Origin: Candidatus Cryptobacteroides faecipullorum
GTDB taxonomy: Bacteria; Bacteroidota; Bacteroidia; Bacteroidales; UBA932
Assembly: GCA_017694885.1 (NCBI GenBank)
Contig: JADIMH010000066.1
Coordinates: forward strand, 1-34,534
DNA: 34,534 nt
Direction of reading: 5' to 3'
A program made the position numbers and the translations under genes. Shown here piece by piece: positions 1-8,146 of the stretch; position 1 is the first letter of the stretch; every line of letters begins with the position of its first letter. The notes beneath the pieces are model-generated. The model searched no databases, had not been told where the DNA came from, and saw only the letters and a list, made by a program, of their open reading frames with translations.

Positions 1-1
1 G

Positions 2-307
2 CCGCAGGCTGCTCCGGCTCCGGCTCCGGCACCTGCTCCTCAGGCAGCACCGTCCGCCCAGACTGCAGCGCCGGCTCCTGCAGCTTCCGGTAACGGCAAG
101 CCTGTAACATCGCCTCTTCCTGGAGTCATAGTAGAGATTTCTGTAAAGGTCGGAGATGCCGTCAAGGCCGGCCAGCAGGTCGCAGTGCTCGAAGCCATGA
201 AGATGGAAAATGCCATTGAAGCCGATCATGACGGTACAGTGACAGCTATCCACGTAAATAAAGGAGACTCCGTGCTTGAAGGCGTTCCTATCGTAACCAT
301 CGGCTGA
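2..307 (+). CDS. Biotin/lipoyl carrier protein, 3' part only
   Basis: This is an open frame running in from the window edge and ending at TGA 305-307. The first ~30 visible residues are a flexible Ala/Pro-rich linker. The rest is a biotinyl domain with the motif EAMKMEN; the lysine at bases 200-202 is the expected biotin attachment site. Such carriers serve acyl-CoA carboxylases (propionyl-CoA/acetyl-CoA) or Na+-pumping decarboxylases (methylmalonyl-CoA, oxaloacetate), swinging biotin between the carboxylase and transferase sites. The partner genes lie outside the window, so the enzyme cannot be named. A strong terminator follows directly, so nothing downstream, such as a decarboxylase beta subunit, is in this operon. 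The fold call is firm; the exact complex is open. Confidence 0.9.
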   Translation, partial: PQAAPAPAPAPAPQAAPSAQTAAPAPAASGNGKPVTSPLPGVIVEISVKVGDAVKAGQQVAVLEAMKMENAIEADHDGTVTAIHVNKGDSVLEGVPIVTIG

Positions 308-328
308 CGATATATAATATATAAGGTG

Positions 329-364
329 CGGGAGACAGGACATAAATCTGTCTCCCGTTTTTTT
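329..364 (+). terminator. Rho-independent terminator after the biotin carrier gene
   Basis: A perfect 10-bp stem (329-338 with 348-357) around a 9-nt loop is followed by seven T (358-364). It separates the biotin carrier transcript from the ATPase operon. Confidence 0.92.
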
Positions 365-375
365 GCACAGCTCGA

Positions 376-476
376 TTTCATTGCGAAACCGCAAAATTTC
401 ATCTAAAAACACGTTATTTTCATTGCGAAATTATAAAATTAATAGAAACCATTGATTATTAATTGTTTTTTTCATT
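376..476 (+). repeat. Phased TTTCATT repeats upstream of the ATPase promoter
   Basis: The 13-mer TTTCATTGCGAAA occurs exactly at 376-388 and 418-430, 42 bp apart. A partial copy, TTTCATT followed by CG, starts at 470, a further 52 bp on and between the -33 and -7 boxes. Each full copy is itself a TTTC/GAAA inverted repeat with a 5-nt centre. The spacings are close to 4 and 5 helical turns. This could be a set of operator sites; no regulator is identified. Confidence 0.4.
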
Positions 477-493
477 CGTTTTATTTAAATTTG
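463..493 (+). promoter_or_regulatory. Bacteroidota-type promoter of the V-ATPase operon
   Basis: TTG at 463-465 and TAAATTTG at 486-493, with a 20-bp spacer, fit the TTTG/TAnnTTTG consensus. It is followed by a ~40-nt leader before atpE. The rest of 365-540 is AT-rich and shows no gene. Confidence 0.7.
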
Positions 494-540
494 TTGGATG
501 TAAGCACTAAAACACTGAAATTATCAAATAACACCATCAT

Positions 541-1158
541 ATGCAGGACAAATTGCAAGAACTGACAGAAAAACTCTACAATGAGGGACTGTCGAAGGGA
601 AAACAGGAAGGCGAGGAAATTCTCGCCAATGCCCGCAAACAGGCTGAAGAAATCATCGCCAAGGCCAACAGCGATGCAGCGGCAATAAAGGCAGCCGCTC
701 TAAAAGAAGCTGATGAACTGAAGACGAAAATCACCGGCGACGTGAAGATGGCCGCGCTGCAGAGCGTAACCGCTACCAGACAGACCATCGAGAATCTGGT
801 CGTTTCAAAGATGACTGACAAGGAAACGACATCGGCCCTAAGTTCCGCAGATTTCGTGAAACAGGTCATAGAGACTGTCGCCAAATCATTCTCCCCTGCA
901 GATCAGGATCCGGTAGACATAGCCCTGATACTTCCTGAAAACATGAAAAAGGAACTCACTCCGTTCGTGACCAGGGAACTTTCAAAAATACTCAATGCGG
1001 GCGTTACCGCTACATTCTCAAAGAAAATAACCGGAGGCTTCACTATCGGACCGAAAGACGGAGGATATTTCCTCAGTTTTACGGACGAGACGTTCAAGGA
1101 ACTCATCTGCGAATACCTCCGCCCTGCCACCCGCAGACTTCTTTTCGGGGAAAACTGA
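541..1158 (+). CDS. atpE: V-type ATP synthase subunit E
   Basis: 205 residues, the usual size for the E (NtpE) peripheral stalk subunit. The first ~75 residues are a charged, Ala/Glu/Lys-rich helix expected to form the stalk coiled coil. The C-terminal half (about 110-205) is the globular part that sits on top of the A/B hexamer and ends in the family-like stretch EYLRPATRRLLF. The gene opens a seven-gene operon, with the next start only 10 bp downstream. No G/H stalk partner gene is visible nearby. The ATG at 541 lies about 48 bp after the -7 box; no good Shine-Dalgarno is seen, as is normal in Bacteroidota. Identification rests on both sequence pattern and position. Confidence 0.92.
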   Translation: MQDKLQELTEKLYNEGLSKGKQEGEEILANARKQAEEIIAKANSDAAAIKAAALKEADELKTKITGDVKMAALQSVTATRQTIENLVVSKMTDKETTSALSSADFVKQVIETVAKSFSPADQDPVDIALILPENMKKELTPFVTRELSKILNAGVTATFSKKITGGFTIGPKDGGYFLSFTDETFKELICEYLRPATRRLLFGEN

Positions 1159-1168
1159 TTTTCATATC

Positions 1169-1774
1169 ATGAACAATTACCATTACATAGTAGCGGGCCT
1201 TCCCGTCCTCTCCCATGACTGGAACCCCGGAGAACATACTCCCGAATCTATCCGGGCGGAAATCCTCGAGCAGTGCTCTGAAAAGGACCGGAAAACGATA
1301 GGTATGCTCGAAAAGGGGTTTGTCGACGAGAACCTGACAGAAGACTTCTACCGTCAGGCCCTGGCCAGCAGGAACCGGTTCGTGCGGGACTATTTCCGTT
1401 TCGATCTGAATGTAAGGAACGCCAAGGTGCGATATCTGAACGAGGCTCTGGGACGGGATCCGAAAAAAGATGTCATTGTCCTCACAGAGGACGACTCCCG
1501 GGACGAATTCGAGGAGGTTTCAAAGCTCGATGCAGTGCTTCACGGGAAAGATATCCTGGAAAGGGAGAGAGGGATAGACGACCTGATGTGGGATAAAATC
1601 GACGAGATGACCACTTATGACTATTTCGATATCGAAGCGATACTGGGTTTTCTGGCAAAGTTGCATATAGTGGAACGGTGGTATATCCTGGACGAGAAGA
1701 CAGGGCGCGAAATGTTCCGCAAGCTCGTCGACGAGGTGCGGGGAACTTTCAAAGGCGTCCGTTTCGATGCATAA
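1169..1774 (+). CDS. DUF2764 family protein, putative V-ATPase subunit C counterpart
   Basis: 201 residues, soluble, rich in Asp, Glu and Arg, with no signal peptide or membrane segment. It matches the DUF2764 type of protein found between atpE and atpA in seven-gene V-ATPase operons of Bacteroidota, Chlamydia and Borrelia. It stands where subunit C (the d-like socket joining the central shaft to the K ring) is encoded in longer operons. The mostly helical C-terminus, e.g. ILGFLAKLHIVERWYIL at roughly 155-172, and a conserved-looking FDLNVRNAKVRYL segment fit a C/d-like helical bundle. The subunit C role is an inference from position and size. The gap to atpA is 25 bp. Confidence 0.8.
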   Translation: MNNYHYIVAGLPVLSHDWNPGEHTPESIRAEILEQCSEKDRKTIGMLEKGFVDENLTEDFYRQALASRNRFVRDYFRFDLNVRNAKVRYLNEALGRDPKKDVIVLTEDDSRDEFEEVSKLDAVLHGKDILERERGIDDLMWDKIDEMTTYDYFDIEAILGFLAKLHIVERWYILDEKTGREMFRKLVDEVRGTFKGVRFDA

Positions 1775-1799
1775 TAAGAATAAAATAAATCATAATCAC

Positions 1800-3557
1800 A
1801 TGAGCAAATCAACTGGAAAGGTTACGGGAATCGTTTCCAACCTCGTCACAGTAGAAACCGACGGACCGGTGTCGCAGAATGAAATATGCTACATCAAGAT
1901 CGGAGACACCAGACTGATGGCCGAGGTAATCAAGGTAAACGGAAAGAATGCCGCTGTGCAGGTATTCGAGAGTACCCGAGGACTGAAAAACGGCAATGAA
2001 GTGGAATTCGAGGACAGGATGCTCGAGGCTACATTGGGCCCTGGACTGCTGTCAAGCTGCTATGACGGACTGCAGAATGACCTCACCACCATGACCGGAG
2101 TCTTCCTCAAAAGAGGAGAGTACACTGATCCTCTGGACCATGAGAAACTGTGGGACTTCACCCCTATCGCAAAGCCGGGGGACAAGGTCATCGCCGCAGA
2201 CTGGCTCGGAGAAGTCAAGGAAGGATGGCTGCCGCACAAGATAATGGTGCCGTTCGCATTCAAAGGGGAATATACTGTCAAATCCGTTGTTCCTGCAGGG
2301 CAATACAACATCGACACTGTCATCGCTGTGCTCACCAGTGAGGCAGGAGAGGAAGTCAACGTGACAATGACCCAGAAATGGCCGGTAAAAGTACCTGTCA
2401 AGGGCTACAGGGAGAAACCGAGACCAAGCAGGATAATGGAGACAGGAGTGCGAGTAATCGACACTCTCGATCCTATCGCCGAAGGCGGGACAGGATTCAT
2501 TCCGGGTCCTTTCGGCTGCGGCAAGACAGTGCTCCAGCATGCCATCGCAAAACAGGGAGATGCAGAAGTCATCGTGATGGCCGCCTGCGGAGAACGTGCG
2601 AACGAGGTCGTGGAAATCTTTACCGAGTTCCCAGAACTGATAGACCCGCATACTGGCCGTCACCTGATGGAAAGGACCACCATCATATGCAACACCTCCA
2701 ACATGCCTGTGGCAGCCCGCGAGGCATCGGTCTACACGGCGATGACCATCTGCGAATATTACAGGGCGATGGGAATGAAAGTCCTTCTGCTGGCTGACTC
2801 CACTTCCAGATGGGCGCAGGCTCTGAGGGAAATGAGTAACCGTATGGAGGAGCTTCCTGGTGCCGACGCTTTCCCTGTCGACCTTTCAGCCATCATTTCA
2901 AGTTTCTATGCACGTGCAGGAATGGTCGTCCTGAACAACGGCAAGACCGGTTCAGTCACTTTCATCGGAACCGTATCCCCTGCAGGAGGAAACCTGAAAG
3001 AACCGGTTACGGAGTCTACGAAGAAAGCCGCCCGATGCTTCTATGCGCTCGAACAGAACAGGGCCGACAAAAAGAGATATCCGGCCGTAAACCCTATAGA
3101 CTCTTATTCGAAATACCTGGAATACCCGGAAATCCGCCGGTACCTGTCGGACACTGTGACTGAAGGCTGGGTGGAAATGGTCGAAAAGACCAAGAACATC
3201 ATACGTAAAGGAAAGGAAGCCAACGAGCAGATCAACATCCTGGGCGATGACGGCGTTCCTATGAGCTATCACGAAATGTTCTGGAAATCGGAACTGGTGG
3301 ACTTCGTCATCCTGCAGCAGGACGCTTTCGACCCGGTAGACAGCGTTACGCCTATGGACAGGCAGAGATATATGCTCGAACTGGTTCTGGGTATCTGCGA
3401 CAGGGAATTCACTTTCGATGATTATGAGAAATGCCGCGACTACTTCAAGGAACTTATCAACCTGCTCAGGCAGATGAACTACTCTGAGTTCAACAGCGAC
3501 AACTTCAACAAATTCCACGAACAACTCGATAATTTATTGGACAATGGCAACAATTAA
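1800..3557 (+). CDS. atpA: V-type ATP synthase catalytic subunit A
   Basis: 585 residues, normal for the family. The frame is open upstream to 1767, but the ATG at 1800 (MSKSTGKVTG) is chosen because family members begin with this GKVTGIVSNL segment. An N-terminal beta barrel (about 1-70) and the A-specific bulge domain (about 110-190) precede the nucleotide-binding domain. The Walker A motif GPFGCGKT is at 236-243, the catalytic glutamate lies in CGERANE (E265), and ADSTSRWAQALRE follows. The motif has Cys at 240 where Thermus and Enterococcus A subunits have Ser; eukaryotic vacuolar A subunits also have Cys there. The subunit hydrolyses or makes ATP at the A/B interface. Its stop overlaps the atpB start by 14 bp, which suggests translational coupling. 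Confidence 0.97.
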   Translation: MSKSTGKVTGIVSNLVTVETDGPVSQNEICYIKIGDTRLMAEVIKVNGKNAAVQVFESTRGLKNGNEVEFEDRMLEATLGPGLLSSCYDGLQNDLTTMTGVFLKRGEYTDPLDHEKLWDFTPIAKPGDKVIAADWLGEVKEGWLPHKIMVPFAFKGEYTVKSVVPAGQYNIDTVIAVLTSEAGEEVNVTMTQKWPVKVPVKGYREKPRPSRIMETGVRVIDTLDPIAEGGTGFIPGPFGCGKTVLQHAIAKQGDAEVIVMAACGERANEVVEIFTEFPELIDPHTGRHLMERTTIICNTSNMPVAAREASVYTAMTICEYYRAMGMKVLLLADSTSRWAQALREMSNRMEELPGADAFPVDLSAIISSFYARAGMVVLNNGKTGSVTFIGTVSPAGGNLKEPVTESTKKAARCFYALEQNRADKKRYPAVNPIDSYSKYLEYPEIRRYLSDTVTEGWVEMVEKTKNIIRKGKEANEQINILGDDGVPMSYHEMFWKSELVDFVILQQDAFDPVDSVTPMDRQRYMLELVLGICDREFTFDDYEKCRDYFKELINLLRQMNYSEFNSDNFNKFHEQLDNLLDNGNN

Positions 3558-4869
3558 GGCATTCCAAAAGACATATACGCAGCTGGAGGCCATCACCAAG
3601 GCTACAGTCTCCCTGAAGGCGAAGGGCGTCGCTAACGATGAACTCGCAACAGTGGACGGCAGGCTTGCCCAGGTGGTGAAAACCAAAGGGGACATGGTTA
3701 CCCTGCAGGTGTTCTCCGGCACTGAGGGCATCCCTACGGATGCCGAAGTTTCATTCCTGGGAGAACCGCCTGTACTGAAAGTCAGCGACCAGCTGGCAGG
3801 CCGCTTCTTCAATGCTTACGGACAGCCTATCGACGGAGGTCCTGAAATCGAAGGAGAGGAAAGACAGATCGGAGGCCCGTCCGTAAACCCTTACAAGAGA
3901 AGGCAGCCTTCGCAGCTGATCCCTACCGGTATCGCCGGTATCGACCTGAACAACACGCTTGTATCCGGGCAGAAGATCCCGTTCTTCGCAGATCCTGACC
4001 AGCCTTATAACAATGTGATGGCAATGGTCGCCCTGCGTGCCGATGTCGACAAGATCATCCTCGGAGGCATGGGTCTTTCCAACGATGATTACCTGTATTT
4101 CAGACATGAATTCGAGTCTGCAGGAGCACTGGACAAGATCATAAGCTTCGTCAACACTACCGAACAGCCTCCTGTCGAGAGGCTTCTTATCCCTGACATG
4201 GCTCTGACGGCTGCCGAATACTTCGCAGTGGACAAGAACGAGAAAGTGCTTGTACTACTGACGGATATGACACTTTATGCGGATGCGTTGAGTATCGTGA
4301 GCAACCGTATGGACCAGATTCCTTCAAAAGACTCCATGCCGGGATCCCTCTACTCCGACCTCGCAAAGATATACGAGAAGGCCGTTCAGCTGCCGGACGG
4401 AGGGTCGATCACGATCATAGCCGTAACGACACTGAATGACGGAGACATCACCCACGCTATTCCAGACAACACGGGATATATCACTGAAGGACAGCTATAT
4501 CTGCGTGCGGATCCTGATTCCGGAAAGATCATTATCGACCCGTTCCGCTCGCTTTCACGACTCAAACAGCTGGTTATCGGAAAACAGACCCGAGAAGACC
4601 ACAGCCAGGTGATGAATGCCGCAGTACGTCTTTATGCCGATGCGCAGAATGCGAAGACCAAACTGGAGAACGGTTTCGACCTGAGCGACTACGACCTGCG
4701 CTGTCTTGACTATGCCAAAGAGTATGCGACCAGACTGCTGGCCATCGACGTAAACATCAAGATAGATGAAATGCTCGATACTGCATGGGAACTGTTCGCC
4801 AAATACTTCTCGAAGGCTGAAACCGGTATAAAACAGGCCTTTATCGACAAATACTGGCCTGAGAAATGA
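3544..4869 (+). CDS. atpB: V-type ATP synthase subunit B
   Basis: 441 residues, standard for the non-catalytic B subunit. It starts MATIKAFQKTYTQLEAITKA and soon shows the family segment ELATVDGRLAQVV. There is no Walker A loop, as expected for B. The signature SNRMDQIPSKDSMPGSLYSDL region near residues 255-275 contributes the arginine-bearing face of the catalytic site. It alternates with subunit A in the hexamer. Translation is probably coupled to atpA through the 14-bp overlap. Unlike the other joints of this operon, the 3' side opens onto a 253-bp gap before atpD. Confidence 0.97.
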   Translation: MATIKAFQKTYTQLEAITKATVSLKAKGVANDELATVDGRLAQVVKTKGDMVTLQVFSGTEGIPTDAEVSFLGEPPVLKVSDQLAGRFFNAYGQPIDGGPEIEGEERQIGGPSVNPYKRRQPSQLIPTGIAGIDLNNTLVSGQKIPFFADPDQPYNNVMAMVALRADVDKIILGGMGLSNDDYLYFRHEFESAGALDKIISFVNTTEQPPVERLLIPDMALTAAEYFAVDKNEKVLVLLTDMTLYADALSIVSNRMDQIPSKDSMPGSLYSDLAKIYEKAVQLPDGGSITIIAVTTLNDGDITHAIPDNTGYITEGQLYLRADPDSGKIIIDPFRSLSRLKQLVIGKQTREDHSQVMNAAVRLYADAQNAKTKLENGFDLSDYDLRCLDYAKEYATRLLAIDVNIKIDEMLDTAWELFAKYFSKAETGIKQAFIDKYWPEK

Positions 4870-5009
4870 ATGCAGTGATGATTTCTTCGTTATGCTCATC
4901 TCTCAATCCTCACAACCCTAAAGGTTGCTCCGGTATTCGAGATATCGCATGCCTTGAAATCCTCTACTGCATTCAATTCACCCCTACATTCCTAAGTTTC
5001 CGGAATTGA
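4866..5009 (+). CDS. Possible 47-codon ORF in the atpB-atpD gap
   Basis: An ATG at 4866 overlaps the atpB stop as ATGA, the classic layout for translational coupling. The frame runs 47 codons to TGA 5007-5009. The product would hold four cysteines (10, 21, 29, 35) and resembles nothing I recognise, including subunits F and G. Codon choice looks no better than random. It may be a chance frame; it is listed because of the ATGA overlap and the otherwise unexplained gap. Confidence 0.2.
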   Translation: MNAVMISSLCSSLNPHNPKGCSGIRDIACLEILYCIQFTPTFLSFRN

Positions 5010-5027
5010 CGAAGTTATCAACGGAAA
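4997..5027 (+). other. Intercistronic hairpin in the atpB-atpD gap
   Basis: A 6-bp outer stem (4997-5002 with 5022-5027) and a 4-bp inner stem (5006-5009 with 5018-5021) enclose an 8-nt loop, with a 3-nt bulge on the 5' side. No T-run follows, so it is not an intrinsic terminator. A smaller 5-bp hairpin (CAACC/GGTTG) lies near 4910-4925. The remaining bases up to atpD are AT-rich. The element could stabilise or process the operon mRNA; this is inference. Confidence 0.35.
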
Positions 5028-5122
5028 TACAAAATCAACCACAACTTTTTAGGTTATTTTCGGAGAGAATAAGGAATGAATATGACGAAATTATCTTCGA
5101 AAAGAAACAAAAAGGAAAAGAT

Positions 5123-5740
5123 ATGGCAATCAAGTTTCAATATAACAAGACCGCGCTGACCGCCTTGGGCAAACAGCTCAAGATGAGGCAGAACGCACTC
5201 CCTACCCTGAAGAACAAGGAGTCCGCCCTGCGTCTTGAAGTGCGCAAAGCCAAAGCCTGTTCGCAGAAACTTATAGATGATCTTGATGCCTCTCTGAAAA
5301 GATATGACTACCTCGCGGCTCTGTGGAACGAATTCCAGCCAAGCCTTATATCAATACGGGACATCGAACTCGTGACGGTAAAAGTGGCCGGAGTGAAAAC
5401 GCCTGAACTTAAAAGCATCGACTATGAAATACATGAGTTCAACGCTTTTACCAAGCCGGCATGGTTTGCAGACGGAGTAGCCATTTTGAAAGAACTTTCC
5501 CGGCTCGGAATAGAATCCGAGGTATATATGGAAAAGAGCAGGATTCTGGATTTCCAAAGGAAAAAGACCACACAGAAAGTGAATCTTTACGAAAAAGTCC
5601 AGATACCAGGATATCAGGAGGCTATAAGAAAGATCAAACGCTATATGGAAGACGAAGAGAATTTGAGCAAGGCGGCTTCCAAGATAGTAAAGCAACGGCA
5701 TGAAATGGAAGAAGAGGAGGAAATGAGCTATGGTAATTGA
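5123..5740 (+). CDS. atpD: V-type ATP synthase subunit D
   Basis: 205 residues, the usual length for the D rotor shaft subunit. The frame is open back to a TTG at 5006, but the ATG at 5123 is chosen: it is preceded by a purine-rich AAAAGGAAAAG site, and the family begins with the segment MAIKFQYNKTALTALGKQLK. Both ends are long charged helices, forming the antiparallel coiled-coil shaft that turns inside the A/B hexamer. The last ~30 residues are very acidic. It overlaps atpI by 11 bp. In other bacteria D works with subunit F; no F gene is seen here. Confidence 0.93.
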   Translation: MAIKFQYNKTALTALGKQLKMRQNALPTLKNKESALRLEVRKAKACSQKLIDDLDASLKRYDYLAALWNEFQPSLISIRDIELVTVKVAGVKTPELKSIDYEIHEFNAFTKPAWFADGVAILKELSRLGIESEVYMEKSRILDFQRKKTTQKVNLYEKVQIPGYQEAIRKIKRYMEDEENLSKAASKIVKQRHEMEEEEEMSYGN

Positions 5741-7577
5741 AATGACCAAATACTCCTTCATTCTCCTGGAAGAGGAGACTGAGGGCTTTCTGCAGAAGCT
5801 CCAGGAACTTGGTGTGGTGGACATCACCAGATCCAGGAAGCCTGTCGATGCCGGCTCTTCTGCCATGATGGAAAAAGCTGCCTCAAGAAAGAAGGCAGTC
5901 GGCATACTTAACAAGGTAGACTACACCGAAGATCCTGACCTTCAGGCCATCAAGGAAGCAGCAGAAAAGGCTGCGACAGGAACGGACCTGAGTGTCACGA
6001 CCCTGCAGACATCCTCCAGGCTGGCGGAACAGGAAGAAAAACTTGCTGTTCTCAGGAAAAAGGCAAAGGATCTGCTGCCATGGGGAAAATTCGACAAGGC
6101 AGCCCTTGACGGTCTCGCATCCATAGGATACACCGTCAGGTTCTATACTGTAAGCAGGAAATCCTTCAGGGAAGAATGGAGAAACGAGTATGCCCTACAG
6201 GTAGTCTCTGAAGACAGCAACTACGTCAGGTTCGTAACGATAGCGGACAATTCATCCGAATACGGTTTTCCGGTAAACGAATGTGCCGCACCTGATGAAT
6301 CTTACGAGGATGTCCTTGCCGAAGCGGAAACCGTAAAGCAAGAGATAATAAGGCAGAAAGGCCTGCTTCTCAAACTCAAGGGCCACGTGGATGAAATCCG
6401 GAATGAATATACGAAGGAAATCACTGCACTGGATCTGTATCTTGCAGGAGCCACAGGCGAAACCGCCGCGGAAAACCGTCTGAATGTCTTCGTCGGCTTC
6501 GCTCCTGTCACATGCGACGCCGCTCTGAAGAAGGAATTCGACGAAATGGGTATCTTCTATCTAAGCGAAAAAGCCACTGAAGAGGATAATCCGCCTATCA
6601 AACTGAAAAACAACCGCTTTGCACGCATGTTCGAAGTCCTTACAGGAATGTACGGCATGCCGGAATACAGGGAATACGACCCTACCCCGGTACTCGGACC
6701 GTTCTTCCTTCTGTTCTTCGCCCTGTGTCTGGGCGATGCCGGATACGGGATTGTACTGGTTGCCATCAGTTTATTCCTGAAGAAGAAAGTTCCTGGCATG
6801 GCAAGCCTTGCCCCTCTCGTAATGACCCTCGGAATAGGATCGTTCTTCATCGGAATCTTCATGGGCACATTCTTCGGATTCAACCTTCTGGAACTGTCCT
6901 TTATCCCTGACTGGCTGAAGAAATGCATGCTGTCAGGAGAAGTTGCAGGCTTCCCGGCCGCAATGGTACTGGCAATCGGAATAGGTATCTTCAATATCTG
7001 CGTAGCTATGGTAATGAAAGCCATGTGCTATACCCACAGGTTCGGATTCAAGAACACCCTCGGCACCTGGGGATGGACACTGCTCGTTGTCGGCGGAGTC
7101 ATACTTGGCGGAGTGACGCTTCTCGGACTGCTGCAGTTCGAAGCGGCCAAATGGATATTCATCGTACTGGCCATCATCTCCGGCATAGGCATCTATCTGC
7201 TCAATGACATCAAGAGAAACCCTCTGGTAAACATCGGTGCAGGACTGTGGGATACATACAACATGGCTACGGGGATTCTCGGCGACACACTCAGTTTCAT
7301 CCGTCTGTACGCCCTCGGCCTTGCAGGTGGAATGCTCGGTTCCACATTCAACATGCTCGGCGGGATGCTCATGGACGGCTGCCCTATACCTGGACTCAAC
7401 TGGCTCCTTTTCGCGCTGATCTTCGTTATCGGTCATGCGCTCAACATAGCCCTGTCCTGTCTGGGAGCATTCGTACACCCTCTTCGTCTGACATTCGTGG
7501 AATTCTTCAAGAACAGCGGATACGAAGGCAGCGGGAAACCGTATAACCCTCTTACCCCGGGGAAAGAGGAACTATAA
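5730..7577 (+). CDS. atpI: V-type ATP synthase subunit I (membrane stator, a-like)
   Basis: 615 residues. The N-terminal ~310 residues are hydrophilic and helical, the arm that contacts the peripheral stalks. The C-terminal half holds about seven or eight hydrophobic helices. Two arginines expected in the ion half-channels are visible: R525 in LSFIRLYAL and R586 in FVHPLRLTFVEFF; the latter matches the essential arginine near the C-terminus of NtpI. The protein faces the K ring and forms the ion path. Its start overlaps atpD, so it is probably coupled. The gap to atpK is 48 bp. Confidence 0.95.
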   Translation: MVIEMTKYSFILLEEETEGFLQKLQELGVVDITRSRKPVDAGSSAMMEKAASRKKAVGILNKVDYTEDPDLQAIKEAAEKAATGTDLSVTTLQTSSRLAEQEEKLAVLRKKAKDLLPWGKFDKAALDGLASIGYTVRFYTVSRKSFREEWRNEYALQVVSEDSNYVRFVTIADNSSEYGFPVNECAAPDESYEDVLAEAETVKQEIIRQKGLLLKLKGHVDEIRNEYTKEITALDLYLAGATGETAAENRLNVFVGFAPVTCDAALKKEFDEMGIFYLSEKATEEDNPPIKLKNNRFARMFEVLTGMYGMPEYREYDPTPVLGPFFLLFFALCLGDAGYGIVLVAISLFLKKKVPGMASLAPLVMTLGIGSFFIGIFMGTFFGFNLLELSFIPDWLKKCMLSGEVAGFPAAMVLAIGIGIFNICVAMVMKAMCYTHRFGFKNTLGTWGWTLLVVGGVILGGVTLLGLLQFEAAKWIFIVLAIISGIGIYLLNDIKRNPLVNIGAGLWDTYNMATGILGDTLSFIRLYALGLAGGMLGSTFNMLGGMLMDGCPIPGLNWLLFALIFVIGHALNIALSCLGAFVHPLRLTFVEFFKNSGYEGSGKPYNPLTPGKEEL

Positions 7578-7616
7578 TCGACAGTAAAATTGAAAGACAA
7601 ACAAATTTATTAATAA

Positions 7617-8057
<441 letters not shown>

Positions 8058-8081
8058 CCCTTTCGAATATATATTTAAACG

Positions 8082-8120
8082 AAACCATCCGGACTTCAAA
8101 AGCCCGGATGGTTTTCTTTT
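8082..8120 (+). terminator. Terminator between atpK and the PCMD lipoprotein gene
   Basis: An 11-bp perfect stem (8082-8092 with 8104-8114) is followed by a T-rich run on the plus strand. The minus-strand flank (TTTCGTTT) is weaker but may also stop the converging gene. Confidence 0.88.
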
Positions 8121-8146
8121 TGGGTCGTGTCGTTTTTTCAATGCGT

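Noticed and set aside
2..307. Biotin carrier as part of a Na+-pumping decarboxylase operon linked to the Na+ ATPase
   Set aside because: A strong terminator separates them and no beta subunit gene follows; the upstream genes are not visible.
2052..2663. 203-codon minus-strand ORF opposite atpA
   Set aside because: Lies wholly within atpA, which has all its catalytic motifs; no own signals.
5006..5122. TTG-started 39-residue N-terminal extension of atpD
   Set aside because: The stretch is AT-rich and noncoding in look; the family start and a purine-rich ribosome site are at 5123.
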